Assembly: GCF_011764565.1 (NCBI RefSeq)
Contig: NZ_AP022871.1
Location: 5,084,320-5,148,319, forward strand
Origin: Phytohabitans suffuscus
Lineage (GTDB): Bacteria; Actinomycetota; Actinomycetes; Mycobacteriales; Micromonosporaceae
DNA length: 64,000 bases
Reading direction: 5' to 3'
Below are positions 45,121-55,252 of the stretch, piece after piece. Positions within the stretch are counted from its first letter, which is position 1. Each line of letters opens with the position of its first letter. The notes under the pieces are model-generated. The model was not told where the DNA came from. It worked only from the letters and a program-made list of their open reading frames with translations, and ran no database searches. Position numbers and translations under genes: made by a program.

Positions 45121-47265
45121 TCAGCGCCTCCCCGCGCGGCGGGCGCCGGCCTGCCTGCGGTTGGGCGGGCGGCGCACGACGACCGTGGGCGGAGCGCCGG
45201 TGCCGCGCAGGCGCTCGGCGCCGCCGAGGCGGGTCGGGCCGTGCACCCGTGCCTGGCGGCAGATCTCCAGGCAGCTCGCGATCGCACCGATCTCGTCGGG
45301 GCGGTGCGGCGAGATCACCGTCTCGGTGTCGCCGTCGGCGAGGCGGTCGGCCGCGGCGGCGACCCGGCGCAGCGGCAGCAGCAGCACGAAGTAGTGCCAG
45401 CCGAGCGCGGCCACGGCGAGGAACGCGGCGGCACCGCCGAGCACGAGGCTCGCCCGGCGCAGGCCGTTCGCCGGCAGGGCGAGGTCGCCGACGGCCTGCT
45501 CGGCCACCACCGACCAGCGCAGCCCCGCGGCGGAGCCGGGCTCGGCGAGCGGGGTACCGGCCACGAGCGCGCGCCCCGCGACCCGCGCCGCGGTGCGTCC
45601 CTGGAGCGCGGCCGTGGCCGCCTCGCGCGCCTCGCCGCCGGCCAGCGGCTGGAACGCCAGGAAGCCCTCCGTGTCGAGGATCGTGCGCAGCTCGCTGTCG
45701 ACCACCCGGACCCGGCCGTCGGCCCGGCGCAGCAGGTCGGCGAGCTGGGGCACGTCGAACTCGACCACGACGCTGTGCCCGTCCGGCCGGTGCGCGTACG
45801 CGTAGATGACCGGCAGCCGCCCGCCGGTGTTCGCCAGCCGCACGCCGCTCTCGCGGGGCAGCTTCTCCGCCTCGCGCAGCGGGTCCCGCCCGGCGGCCGT
45901 CACGACCTGCCCTTCCGGGTCGGTGACGTACGCGCCGCGGTACCGGTCGTCGCCGCTGACCAGCCGGTCGAGCGCGGGCGTGAGCTGGGCCGGCGCGGTC
46001 TGCGCGCCCTGCGCGGCGGCGATCGTGGCCTCCCGCAGCCCGCCGTCGAGCGCCTCGCCGAGCGCCACCGTCGCGGCCGTGACCTGGTTTTCGCTGTCCA
46101 GGACCACCTGCGCGGGCACCGGCACCGGGCCGCCGGCGAACGCGTACCCGAGCGCGCCGGACCACCCGAGGACGATCGCGGGGACGCCGAGCAGGAGCAT
46201 GACCGCCGGTACGCCGCGGGGGCGGGCGCGGTCGTCGAGGGCGGCGGCTATGCGGCGTACCTCGGCCGGGCCCTTGATCCTGGGTCGTGGTTCCGGGTCG
46301 CCGCAGGCGTCCGCCTTCGCGCGGAGCAGCAGCCGGCGGACCGGGCGGACCAGCGCGCGGCGGGCCACCAGGTAGGCCAGGAGCGCGGCCACGACGAGCC
46401 CGGCGGCGGGTGCCAGCCCCTTCCAGGGCGAGCCGAGCTCGACCACCGGCGCCGCGACCGTCGAGGCCACCGCGATGCCGAGCGAACCGACCGGGGCCGC
46501 GACCACCAGCAGCGCGCTCCCGGGCGGCCCGCCGGTCGACCGCACCGCCCGCCCCTCGCGGGCCTCGGCGAGCGCCTGCTTGATCACGTCGCCGGCCTCG
46601 CCACCGGCGGGTGGCGTGCCCTGCACGACCGTGCTCTCCCCGCTGGACAGCCCGACGAGCACGGACTGGCTGGAGTTGGGCGCGAGCCGCAGCGGTCGTA
46701 CGCGCAGCGAGGTCATGCCGGCCAGCAGCCGCCCGTCGGGCAGCGGCGCGACGATCAGCGCGCGCGGCTCGGCGCCCTGGATCAGCGGCGTGACGGTCGT
46801 CCGGGGTACGTCCTGCGGGACGTTCGCGACCGGGACGGGCTCGCCGCGGGCGGCGACCGGCTGGCGGCTGGTCGCGTCGAGCACCGCCGCGCCGGCCCAC
46901 GCCGTACCGCCGCCGCCCGCCGTGGCCAGCACCGCGGCCGGGTCGCCGCCCGGCGGTACCTGCCCGGCGGCCGCCTCCATCTCCTCGACGCCGGTGGTCA
47001 CCGTCGCGTTCAGACCGCGGGCGAGGCCGGTGACCAGGCGGTTCTGCGAGTCGACGACCGCCTGCGGGATCACCCGTCCGTGAAACATGCCCAGGTAGAC
47101 GGCGCACACCACGGCGAGTACGAGCAGCGCGCACAGCAGCGCCACGGAGGGTGCGCGGATGCCGCTGGGAAACCTCGGTGCCGGCAGTTGCTTGTCCAGT
47201 GCGATCCGACGCCATGCGACGAGAGGATCGGCGGCAGGCAGGATCACCTCACGCCGTATGGGCAT
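45121..47265 (-). CDS. duplicated Cache-like/HAMP membrane protein heading the capBC operon
   Basis: A 714-aa protein made of two similar halves. Each has a transmembrane helix, an extracytoplasmic sensor-like domain, a second helix and a HAMP-like segment (helices ~39-60, 255-275, 335-360, 577-600). The halves share VVDSQNRLVTGLARGL and VVLDSENQVTAATVALG just after their first helices. The second HAMP is clear (LPLRRVAAAADRLADGDTE). There is no kinase, cyclase or methyl-accepting output domain, only a basic tail. It takes the position where capA/pgsA would be expected. The role (sensor, scaffold or PgsA substitute) is unknown. Confidence 0.82.
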   Translation of the reverse strand: MPIRREVILPAADPLVAWRRIALDKQLPAPRFPSGIRAPSVALLCALLVLAVVCAVYLGMFHGRVIPQAVVDSQNRLVTGLARGLNATVTTGVEEMEAAAGQVPPGGDPAAVLATAGGGGTAWAGAAVLDATSRQPVAARGEPVPVANVPQDVPRTTVTPLIQGAEPRALIVAPLPDGRLLAGMTSLRVRPLRLAPNSSQSVLVGLSSGESTVVQGTPPAGGEAGDVIKQALAEAREGRAVRSTGGPPGSALLVVAAPVGSLGIAVASTVAAPVVELGSPWKGLAPAAGLVVAALLAYLVARRALVRPVRRLLLRAKADACGDPEPRPRIKGPAEVRRIAAALDDRARPRGVPAVMLLLGVPAIVLGWSGALGYAFAGGPVPVPAQVVLDSENQVTAATVALGEALDGGLREATIAAAQGAQTAPAQLTPALDRLVSGDDRYRGAYVTDPEGQVVTAAGRDPLREAEKLPRESGVRLANTGGRLPVIYAYAHRPDGHSVVVEFDVPQLADLLRRADGRVRVVDSELRTILDTEGFLAFQPLAGGEAREAATAALQGRTAARVAGRALVAGTPLAEPGSAAGLRWSVVAEQAVGDLALPANGLRRASLVLGGAAAFLAVAALGWHYFVLLLPLRRVAAAADRLADGDTETVISPHRPDEIGAIASCLEICRQARVHGPTRLGGAERLRGTGAPPTVVVRRPPNRRQAGARRAGRR

Positions 47266-47427
47266 ACCGGGTTATACGGACCTCGACCGCGAGGAGTTCG
47301 GCGCGTGCCCGCCATTTCTGGCTCCGGGGAGTCGGGCGCCGGTCGGCGGAGGGTGACAAATAGACTCGCTCGGGTCACCGGGCGAGTGCCACGCTCGGTC
47401 GGAAGTCGCCGTTCGAAGGGGGCACCC

Positions 47428-47727
47428 ATGGCCGCCATCTCCCGCGAGGAGGTCGCGCATCTCGCGCGCCTGTCGCGGCTCGCCGTATCCGAAGAGGAGA
47501 TCGACGTCTTCGCCGGCCAGCTCGACGTGATCCTCCAGGCGGTCGCCCGGGTGGGTGAGGTCGTGGCCGAGGACATCCCGCCGACCTCACACTCCGTGCC
47601 GCTCACCAACGTGCTGCGCGACGACGTCGAGGTGCCCTGCCTCACGCCCGAGGAGGCGCTGGCCGGCGCGCCCGACGTGGAAGAGGGCCGGTTCCGCGTG
47701 CCGCGAATCCTGGAAGAGGAGGCCTGA
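47428..47727 (+). CDS. gatC: Asp-tRNA(Asn)/Glu-tRNA(Gln) amidotransferase subunit C
   Basis: A 99-aa GatC: ISREEVAHLARLSRLAVSEEE start and the conserved DVFAGQLDVILQAVARVGEV helix, then SVPLTNVLRDDVE. It stabilises the GatAB amidase/kinase that forms Gln-tRNA and Asn-tRNA. It is the first gene of gatCAB, preceded by a GC-rich gap shared with the divergent capBC operon. Confidence 0.95.
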   Translation: MAAISREEVAHLARLSRLAVSEEEIDVFAGQLDVILQAVARVGEVVAEDIPPTSHSVPLTNVLRDDVEVPCLTPEEALAGAPDVEEGRFRVPRILEEEA

Positions 47728-47730
47728 GCC

Positions 47731-49208
47731 GTGAGCGACCTGACCAGGATGAGCGCGGCCCAGCTCGCGGGCGTGATCGCGCATGGCGAGGCCTCCGCCA
47801 CGGAGGTCACCGAGGCCCACCTCACCCGGATCGCCGAGGTCGACGACCGGGTGCACGCGTTCCTGCACGTCGACGCCGAGGGGCCCGCGCCGCCGCGCTG
47901 GACGTCGACGAGCGCCGCTCGGCCGGCGAGCCGCTGGGGCCGCTTGCCGGCGTGCCGGTGGGCGTCAAGGACATCGTGGCCACCCGCGGGGTGCCCACCA
48001 CCGCCGGCTCCAGGATCCTCGAAGGCTGGCGCCCGCCGTACGACGCCACGGTCGTCGAGCGCATGCGTGCGGCCGGGCTCGTGATGCTCGGCAAGACCAA
48101 CCTCGACGAGTTCGCGATGGGCTCCTCCACCGAGTACTCCGCGTACGGCCCCACCTACAACCCGTGGGACCTCACCCGCATCCCGGGCGGCTCCGGCGGT
48201 GGCAGCGCCGCCGCGCTCGCCGCCTACGAGGCGCCGCTCACCGTGGGCACCGACACCGGCGGCTCGATCCGCCAGCCGGGAGCCGTCACGGGTACCGTCG
48301 GCGCGAAGCCCACGTACGGCGGCACCTCCCGCTACGGGCTGGTCGCGTTCTCCTCCTCGTTGGACACCCCCGGGCCCTGCGCCCGCACCGTCGAGGACGC
48401 GGCCCTGCTCCACGCGGTGCTGGCCGGCCACGACCCGCGCGACTCCACCTCCATCCCGCAGCCGGTGCCCGACGTGGTCGGCGCGGCCCGGCTGGGCGCG
48501 ACCGGCGACCTGACCGGCGTGCGGCTGGGGCTGGTGCGCGAGTTCGGCGCCGAGGGCGCGGAGCCGGGCGTCATGGCCGCCTTCCGCGACGGCCTCGACG
48601 CGCTGACCAAGCTCGGCGCCGAGGTGGTCGAGGTCTCCTGCCCCCACTTCCAGTACGCGCTGCCGGCCTACTACCTGATCGCGCCCAGCGAGTGCTCCTC
48701 CAACCTGGCCCGCTTCGACGGCGTCCGCTACGGCCTGCGGGTCGGCGACGACGGTCAGAAGGCGATCGAGGAGGTCATGTCGCTCACCCGCGAGGCGGGC
48801 TTCGGGCCGGAGGTCAAGCGGCGGGTCATCATCGGCACGTACGCGCTCTCCAGCGGCTACTACGACGCCTACTACGGTCAGGCGCAGAAGGTGCGCACGC
48901 TCATCACGCGCGACTTCACGGCCGCGTTCGAGCAGGTCGACGTGCTGGTGTCGCCGACGACGCCGTTCGTGGCGTTCCCGCTCGGCTCGCGCACCTCCGA
49001 CCCGTACCAGATGTACCTGGCCGACCTCTACACGATCCCGACCAACCTGTACGGCGGCCCGGCCATCTCCGTCCCCTGTGGACTGTCGGAGGGGCTGCCG
49101 GTCGGCTTCCAGATCATGGCCCCGACGCTCGCCGACGACCGGATGTACCGGGTGGCGGCCGCGCTCGAGTCCGCCGTCGGCACGCTGACCCCCGGGGAGC
49201 TGTCATGA
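47731..49208 (+). CDS. gatA: Asp/Glu-tRNA amidotransferase subunit A (apparent frameshift)
   Basis: About 492 aa after one base is restored, the usual length. It is an amidase-signature enzyme: the catalytic Lys in GVPVGVKDIVATRGV, the glycine-serine loop PGGSGGGSAAALAAY and the cis-Ser/Ser pair in GTDTGGSIRQPG. The frame is lost at GGGG 47880-47883; one extra G gives DAEGARAAALDVDERR. It starts at GTG 47731, three bases after gatC. It is an essential gene, so the break is almost certainly an error. Confidence 0.94.
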
Positions 49209-50694
49209 CCGTCACCCTGCCGCCCTACGACGAGGTCGTCGCCCGGTACGAGCCGGTGATCGGCCTGGAGACGCACGTCGAGCTGGGCACGAAGACGAAG
49301 ATGTTCTGCGGCTGCCCGATCGACTTCGGCGGCCAGCCCAACACCCGGATCTGCCCGGTGTGCCTGGGGCTGCCCGGCTCGCTGCCGGTGGCCAACAAGG
49401 CCGCGATCGAGGCCACCATCCGGATCGGCCTCGCGCTCAACTGCACGATCGCGACGTGGTCGCGCTTCGCCCGGAAGAACTACTTCTATCCGGACATGCC
49501 GAAGAACTACCAGATCAGCCAGTACGACGAGCCGCTGTGCGTCGACGGCTGGCTGGACGTCGAGGTCGAGGGCGAGATCGTGCGCATCGGCATCGAGCGC
49601 GTCCACCTGGAGGAAGACACCGGCAAGACGCAGCACGTGGGCGGCGCGACGGGCCGCATCCACGGCGCGACCGAGTCGCTGGTCGACTACAACCGCGCCG
49701 GCATCCCGCTGGTGGAGATCGTCACCAAGCCGGTCCCCGGCACCGGCGCGCTGGCCCCGATCGTGGCCCGGGCGTACGTCACCGAGCTGCGCGACGTGAT
49801 CCGCTCGCTCGGCGTCTCCGACGTGCGCATGGAGCAGGGCTCGCTGCGCTGTGACGTCAACACGTCGCTGAGCCTGCCCGGCGAGCCCTGGGGCACCCGC
49901 ACCGAGACGAAGAACGTCAACTCGCTCCGCTCGGTCGAGCGCGCCGTCCGCTCCGAGATCCTGCGCCAGGCCGCCGTCCTCGACGCCGGCGGAAAGATCA
50001 AGCAGGAGACCCGCCACCTCCACGAGGAGACCGGCGACACCCGGCCCGGCCGCTCCAAGGAGACCGCGACCGACTACCGGTACTTCCCGGAGCCCGACCT
50101 GGTGCCGCTCGCGCCGGACCCCGCCTGGGTGGCCTCGCTCAAGGAGGCGCTGCCCGAGCTGCCGCGCGTGCACCGCAAGCGGCTGCAGACCGACTGGGGC
50201 CTGTCCGACCTCGACATGCGGTCGGTGGTCAACGCCGGCGCCGTCGAGCTGATCGAGGAGACGATCGCCGCCGGCGCGTCCCCGAGGGCGCCCGCAAGTG
50301 GTGGCTGGGCGAGCTGGCCCGCCGCGCCAACGAGGCCGGCATCGAGCTGGTCGAGGTGGGTGCCACGCCCGCGCAGGTGGCCGAGCTGCAGCGCCTGGTC
50401 GACGAGGGCAAGCTCAACGACAAGCTGGCCCGCACCGTACTGGAGGGCGTGATCGCCGGCGAGGGCTCGCCCACCGAGATCATGACCGGGCGCGGCCTGG
50501 AGGTCGTCTCCGACACCGGCGCCCTGACCGCCGCGGTCGACGAGGCCATCGCCGCCAACCCGGACGTGGCCGAGAAGATCCGCGAGGGCAAGGTAGCGGC
50601 CGCCGGCGTGCTGGTCGGCGCCGTCATGAAGGCCACCCGCGGCCAGGCCGACGCCAAGACCGTCCGCGAGCTGATCATCGCCCGCCTGAGCTGA
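49205..50694 (+). CDS. gatB: Asp/Glu-tRNA amidotransferase subunit B (apparent frameshift)
   Basis: About 496 aa after one base is restored. The kinase domain has IGLETHVELGTKTKMFCGCP, RICPVCLGLPGSLP, NYFYPDMPKNYQISQYDEP and DYNRAGIPLVEIVTKP. The C-terminal YqeY/tail domain (ATPAQVAELQRLVDEGKLN ... EIMTGRGLE) is in another frame. The break is at CCCC 50280-50283; one extra C gives ASPEGARKWWLGELAR. The ATG overlaps the gatA stop. Confidence 0.94.
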
Positions 50695-50761
50695 GCCCCT
50701 GGCCCAGCGGCCTTCCGGGGTCGGGGGTGGCTTCGGCCACGGTCAAGAGGATCAAACCCGA

Positions 50762-50835
50762 AGAGGATCCGGGCTACCGCGACGCCCGCGGTGGCCCGGA
50801 CCGTTGCTCCCGCGGCCTCACCCTCCGCGGTCCAC
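50762..50835 (+). repeat. dispersed GC-rich repeat, most complete copy
   Basis: It runs GATCCGGGCTACCGCGACG, then a GCGGTGGCCCGGACCGTTG segment, CTCCCGCGGCCTCACCCTCC and GCGGTCCACAACCCC. The other copies at 16078, 22440, 37735 and 42200 match parts of it. Copies occur only between genes. Confidence 0.75.
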
Positions 50836-50913
50836 AACCCCGCTGGTCGGGCCCGCGCGCGTGAGCCCTTGCTCTGCACCCCTGGAGTCCGCACAACTGT
50901 CGTGGTGGGGATC

Positions 50914-50932
50914 CTGGGGCCTCCGGCCCCAG
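50914..50932 (+). terminator. hairpin downstream of gatCAB
   Basis: Perfect 8-bp arms CTGGGGCC and GGCCCCAG around a TCC loop, 220 bp after gatB. It could serve gatCAB or the convergent metallophosphoesterase gene. Confidence 0.4.
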
Positions 50933-51128
50933 ACCCCGGGCCGCCTCGGAGATGCGGGAGGGGCGTATGGGTGCGCGGTGATCGCCTGCCGAGGAGATCA
51001 CCGCTGGGCTCGTGGTCTGTGCGGCGTACACGCCGCACCTTTGTTGTCCGGGTCGGTTTTCTGCTGGTTTGTCTGCTCGTCGCGCTGGTTCGAGGCGAGG
51101 TTCGCGGCTTCGGGCGGGTGGTTTCGGG

Positions 51129-51177
51129 AGATCGTGGTATGGATTTGCCCCCAGGGGGCCAATCGGTACCACGATCT
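51129..51177. repeat. REP-like palindromic element, copy C
   Basis: Perfect arms AGATCGTGGTA (51129-51139) and TACCACGATCT (51167-51177). Its reverse complement equals copy B (42375-42424) except for one C in the central run, and similarity extends on one side (CCCGAAA...CCGCCCGA). Confidence 0.85.
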
Positions 51178-51210
51178 GTTTCCTGGTGGGGCGGGCCGGG
51201 GCGAACGTGG

Positions 51211-52768
51211 TCAGCGGGTCGGGGTGGGGCGGGGCGCTGGCCCGCGGCGGGGGCGGCGTGCTCCACCTCGAGCACCTTGCGCTCCAGCGTGACCTGCGAC
51301 TGGCCGGTGCCGCCCACCTTGATGTCGTCGTACGCCTGCAGTGCCCGCTTCTCCTTGTCGAAGTAGAGCACCGACATCGCCAGCGGCAGCGGCTCCTCCT
51401 GCTCCAGGCCGCGCAGGCCGGCGCCGCCCGTCGAGCCCTCGACCATCAGCCTGGTGGCCATCTGGCCGGGGACCTGGTCGAGCATGCGCACGTCGCGCTG
51501 GTGGGTGTGGCCGGCCAGGACCAGCGGGCAGGTGCCGGAGAGGGCGCCGGCCGAGGCGGGGTCGTGTACCAGGGCGATGTCGACCGGGTCCGCCGAGGCG
51601 CGGACCGTCGAGGCGAGCTGTTCGCCGGCGCCGATGACCTGCTCGACGGTCTGCTTCGACGTGCCGGAGCCCGCCGGAGAGGTCTCCTTGTCGGGGGTGA
51701 AGCGCGGGTCGCCGATGCCGGCGATGGTCAGGCCGGCCACGTTGGCGACCGAGTTGTCGAGCACGATGGCGTTGGACTGGCGGGCGACGGCGTTGCCGGT
51801 GGCGGCCGAGTCGTGGTTGCCGCGGATGAAGACGTACGGGACCTTGAGCAGGCCGATCGAGCCGACGTACGACGCCTCCGGCTCGCTGCCCCAGTCGGTG
51901 ATGTCGCCGGTGTCGATCACCGCGTCGATGCCGAACTGCTCCACGATCGTGCGCATCAGCGGCCACGCGCTGGGGTTCAGGTGCAGGTCGGAGACGTGCA
52001 GGATGCGGGTGGTGCCCTCCTCCGGCTGGTACACGGGCAGGGTGGAGACCGTGGTGTAGATGCGGCTCACGTTCGCGACGAGCTGCTGGAGCTGCTCGGC
52101 GTACTTGCCGTAGTCGTCCGCGATCCGCCGCGCGTCACCGACCACCGCGGGCGCGTTGACCAGCAGGCCCTCGTAGCGGGGCTCCTCGATCGAGTCGGGG
52201 TGCAGGGTGGCGAACGCGCTGCCCAGGCTGGTCCCCACGATGACCAGCGCCAGCGCGCCCGACCAGGCGACCCGCCGCACGTTGCGGAAGACCAGCGCGG
52301 CCAGCACCATCGCGAAGAGCACCGACACCGCGACCGTGCGCATGCCGAGCTGGATGAGGCCCTTCTTGACGTCGTCGACGGCCGTCTGGCTGGCCCGCGT
52401 GATGCCGGCGGGGTCGTCGATCAGCGCCTCGGTGCGGTCCTGGTCGAGCGCACCCAGGCTCACGTTGAGGTGGGCGGGGCCGTCGTGGCTGTCCAGGTGC
52501 AGCGAGCCGAGCGGGGGGATGGCCACCTCGGTGTCGCCGACGAACGAGGGGAGACCGACATCTCCGCCCGGAACGGCCCGACGTCGGCCTCGGTGCGGGC
52601 GCCCAGCAGGACGCCGATGACCACGCCGACGAGCGCGACCGCGAAGATCAGTAAACCGAGGCCGGCGCCGCGTGTGGCGCGCGATCCGAAGAAGGATCCG
52701 ACCCAACCCTTGACGCGACGAGCCGCGGATGCGACAAGCCGGTCGTTTCCCGTGCGTTCTTCCATCAC
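51211..52768 (-). CDS. membrane-anchored metallophosphoesterase (two apparent frameshifts)
   Basis: About 519 aa after two bases are restored. An N-terminal helix (~33-55) and two further helices (~145-165 and ~170-190) precede a calcineurin-like phosphoesterase domain. Its motifs are complete: HVSDLHLN, VIDTGDITDWG, FIRGNHDS and LAGHTHQRD. Breaks lie at the runs 52548-52551 (restores SVSPSFVGDTE) and 51249-51253 (restores a tail ending PAPRPTPTR). Without the second correction the frame would run through the repeat region into gatB. The active site faces outside or inside depending on topology; the substrate is unknown. Confidence 0.85.
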
Positions 52769-52811
52769 CGTGTTCTGTCGTGCCCGTGACCTTGTCGGTC
52801 AAAACTCGACC

Positions 52812-54023
52812 CTAGCTCTTGCCGGCGCCACCACCGGAGAAGACGAGCCGGATGATCCGGTCGTCCTCGGGCTTCGGCTCACCGCGCCCGTCGTGGTTCG
52901 ACGTCGTTACCCACAGTGAACCATCCGGGGCTGTGACCGCCGTCCGGAGGCGGCCGAACTCCCCTGTGAGCAGGGCGCGGGGCTGCCCGAAGATGGTGCC
53001 GCTCTGCGTGAGCTCGAGTGACCAGAGCCGCTCGCCGCGCAGGCAGGCCGCGATCAGCAACCGCTCCACCACGGCCAGCCCGGAGCAGGAGGCATCGCCC
53101 GGCGACCAGGTGGCCATCGGGTTGACGAACCGGGGGTCGTTGGCGCGCCCCTCGACGGTGGGCCAGCCGTAGTTCTTGCCCGGCTGGATCAGGTTGATCT
53201 CGTCCCAGGTGCTCTGGCCGAACTCGGTCGCGTACATCCGCTTGCCCTGGTCCCAGGCGATGCCCTGGACGTTGCGGTGGCCGTACGACCAGACGAGCGA
53301 GTCGGGGAGAGGGTTGCCGGGCGCCGGCTCGCCGTCCGGCCGCATGCGCAGGATCTTGCCGGCGAGGCTGCGGGTGTCCTGGGCCAGGCCGCGCTGGGAG
53401 GCGTCACCGGTCGTGGCGTAGAGGAAGCCGTCCGGCCCGAACGCGAGCCGCCCGCCGTTGTGGATCCCGGACAGCGGGATGCCGGTCACGATCGGCACCG
53501 GCCGCTGCCCCAGGACGAGCTTGGCGATGCGGTTGTCGGTGGCGGTCGAGTAGTACACGAAGACGGTCTTGTCGGTGTCGTACCCGGGCGAGACCGCGAT
53601 ACCCATCAGCCCGCCCTCGCCCTGTGCGGCGACCTCCGCGAGCGTCTGGATCGTCGTGACCTTGAGCCCGTCGGTGCTGGACTCCGGGCCGACCTTGAGG
53701 ATCTTGCCGCTGTCGCGCTCGGTCACGAGCGCGCCGCGGTCGGGCAGGAACGCGATGCCCCACGGCACCCGCAGCCGCTTGGCCAGCACCGTCGCGGCCA
53801 CCTCCTGGTCGTTGCCGGGTGGGGCGGTGGCGGTCACGGAGGGGGTGGGAAACGTGGGCGGCTCACCGGCCTCGTCGGGCTCGGGCGGGCCGAAGGTGCA
53901 CCCGCCGACCGCCAGGGTCAGGGCCACAGCGGCGAGGGTCGCACGGTACGGGGGCGGGCGTCCACCCGGCCAGGGTAGCCGCGCCCGCTGTGAGGCGAGG
54001 CGACCACGCGCGGGGATGAGCAT
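52812..54023 (-). CDS. PQQ-dependent sugar (glucose/sorbosone) dehydrogenase-like lipoprotein
   Basis: A 403-aa exported protein. After a basic N-terminus (~27 residues), a hydrophobic stretch ends in the lipobox VGGC. The six-bladed propeller has RVPWGIAFLPDRGALVTERD, GLMGIAVSPGY, HNGGRLAFGPDGFLY, GDASQ, SYGHRNVQGIAWD and GKNYGWPTVEG. These are typical of soluble aldose dehydrogenases. The ATG overlaps the upstream glycosyltransferase stop, so it belongs to that operon. Confidence 0.9.
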   Translation of the reverse strand: MLIPARGRLASQRARLPWPGGRPPPYRATLAAVALTLAVGGCTFGPPEPDEAGEPPTFPTPSVTATAPPGNDQEVAATVLAKRLRVPWGIAFLPDRGALVTERDSGKILKVGPESSTDGLKVTTIQTLAEVAAQGEGGLMGIAVSPGYDTDKTVFVYYSTATDNRIAKLVLGQRPVPIVTGIPLSGIHNGGRLAFGPDGFLYATTGDASQRGLAQDTRSLAGKILRMRPDGEPAPGNPLPDSLVWSYGHRNVQGIAWDQGKRMYATEFGQSTWDEINLIQPGKNYGWPTVEGRANDPRFVNPMATWSPGDASCSGLAVVERLLIAACLRGERLWSLELTQSGTIFGQPRALLTGEFGRLRTAVTAPDGSLWVTTSNHDGRGEPKPEDDRIIRLVFSGGGAGKS

Positions 54024-55252
54024 CACGGGTGACCACGCGCGAACACCCACGCCCGCATCAGCAGGAACCGCAGCAGGGTCGCCCCGAGGTTGGCCGCCAC
54101 GAGCACGGTCAGCTCGACCGCCCGTCCCGCGCCGGGCGCCACCGCGGACAGCGCGGCGAGCGCGCCGCTGGTCAGCCCCAGACCCAGCGCGAAGACCACC
54201 AGCCCCTGCGCCTGGTGCCGGGCCACCCCGCGCCGCCCGCTGATCCGGAACGTGAGCCGCCGGTTGGCGGCCGTGTTGCCCACGGCGGTGACCAGCAGGG
54301 CGACGAGGTTCGCGACCTGGGCGCCGGCCGCGCCGCGCAGGACCCAGAAGATCAGCAGGTACGCGAGGGTGCTCGCCGCGCCCACACCGGCGAAGCGGAG
54401 CACCTGCCCGGTCAGGCCGTGGGGTACGCCGGCCGGCGGTGCCGCGGGCTCCCGGCCGAGCTGCCGGGCCAGGTCGCCGAGGGGGAGGCGGCCGGTGGCC
54501 AGGGCACGCCCGAGCCGCCAGATGCCCTTGAGGTCGGCGACCGCGGTGGCCACGATGTCGACCCGGCTGTCCGGGTCGTCCACCCAGTCCACGGGTACCT
54601 CGTGAATGCGCAGCCCGGCCCGCTCGGCCAGCACCAGCAGCTCGGTGTCGAAGAACCAGCCCGTGTCCCGTACCAGCGGGAGCAGCCGCTCGGCCACGTC
54701 CTTGCGGATCGCCTTGAACCCGCACTGCGCGTCCGAGAACCGGGCGGCGAGCGCACCGCGCAGCAGCAGGTTGTACCCGCGCGAGATGATCTCCCGCTTG
54801 GCGCCCCGCACCACCCGCGAGCCACGCGACAGGCGGCTGCCGATCGCCAGGTCGGAGTGGCCGGACAGCAGCGGCGCCACGAGCGGCAGCAGCGCGGCGA
54901 GGTCGGTGGAGAGGTCCACGTCCATGTACGCCAGCACCGGCGCGTCCGACGCCGACCAGGCCGCCGCCAGCGCCCGCCCGCGCCCCTTGGCCGGCAGGTG
55001 CAGCACCTCGACCGCGGGCAGCTCCCGGGCCAGCTCCTCGGCGACCGCGAGCGTGCCGTCGGTACTGGCGTTGTCCGCGACCGTGATCCGGAACGGGTAC
55101 GGGAACGTGCCGCTCAGGTGGGCGTGCAGCCGGCGCACGCAGGGTGCCAGGTCGTGTTCCTCGTTGTAGACGGGGATCACCACGTCGAGCACGGCGTCGG
55201 TACGCCCCTCGGCCGGTGCCGCCGGCCCGGTGATCGTGACAGCGGCCGTCAT
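54023..55252 (-). CDS. GT2 polyprenyl-phosphate sugar transferase fused to a GtrA-like membrane domain
   Basis: A 409-aa protein. Residues ~20-260 form a GT2 domain: DVVIPVYNEEHDL, ADNASTDGTLAVAEEL, AYMDVDLSTDLAALL and DAQCGFKAIRKDVAERL. Residues ~285-405 form a four-helix GtrA domain (LRFAGVGAASTLAYLLIFW ... TAVGNTAANRRLTFR). The fusion can both make a polyprenyl-phosphate sugar and help flip it, feeding the GT39 transferase upstream. It starts at ATG 55252, overlapping the GT39 stop. Confidence 0.9.
   Translation of the reverse strand: MTAAVTITGPAAPAEGRTDAVLDVVIPVYNEEHDLAPCVRRLHAHLSGTFPYPFRITVADNASTDGTLAVAEELARELPAVEVLHLPAKGRGRALAAAWSASDAPVLAYMDVDLSTDLAALLPLVAPLLSGHSDLAIGSRLSRGSRVVRGAKREIISRGYNLLLRGALAARFSDAQCGFKAIRKDVAERLLPLVRDTGWFFDTELLVLAERAGLRIHEVPVDWVDDPDSRVDIVATAVADLKGIWRLGRALATGRLPLGDLARQLGREPAAPPAGVPHGLTGQVLRFAGVGAASTLAYLLIFWVLRGAAGAQVANLVALLVTAVGNTAANRRLTFRISGRRGVARHQAQGLVVFALGLGLTSGALAALSAVAPGAGRAVELTVLVAANLGATLLRFLLMRAWVFARGHP

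Larger units (their letters stand above)
50695..51210. other. convergent intergenic region rich in repeats
   Basis: It contains the best copy of the five-copy repeat (50762-50835), a CTGGGGCC/GGCCCCAG hairpin (50914-50932) that may end the gatCAB transcript, and REP-like copy C (51129-51177). No gene is supported on either strand. Confidence 0.7.

Noticed and set aside
50229..52802. 857-codon minus-strand ORF joining the phosphoesterase to gatB antisense
   Set aside because: It results from two lost bases: one at the start and one that removes the true stop. The part beyond 51211 is repeat and antisense to gatB.
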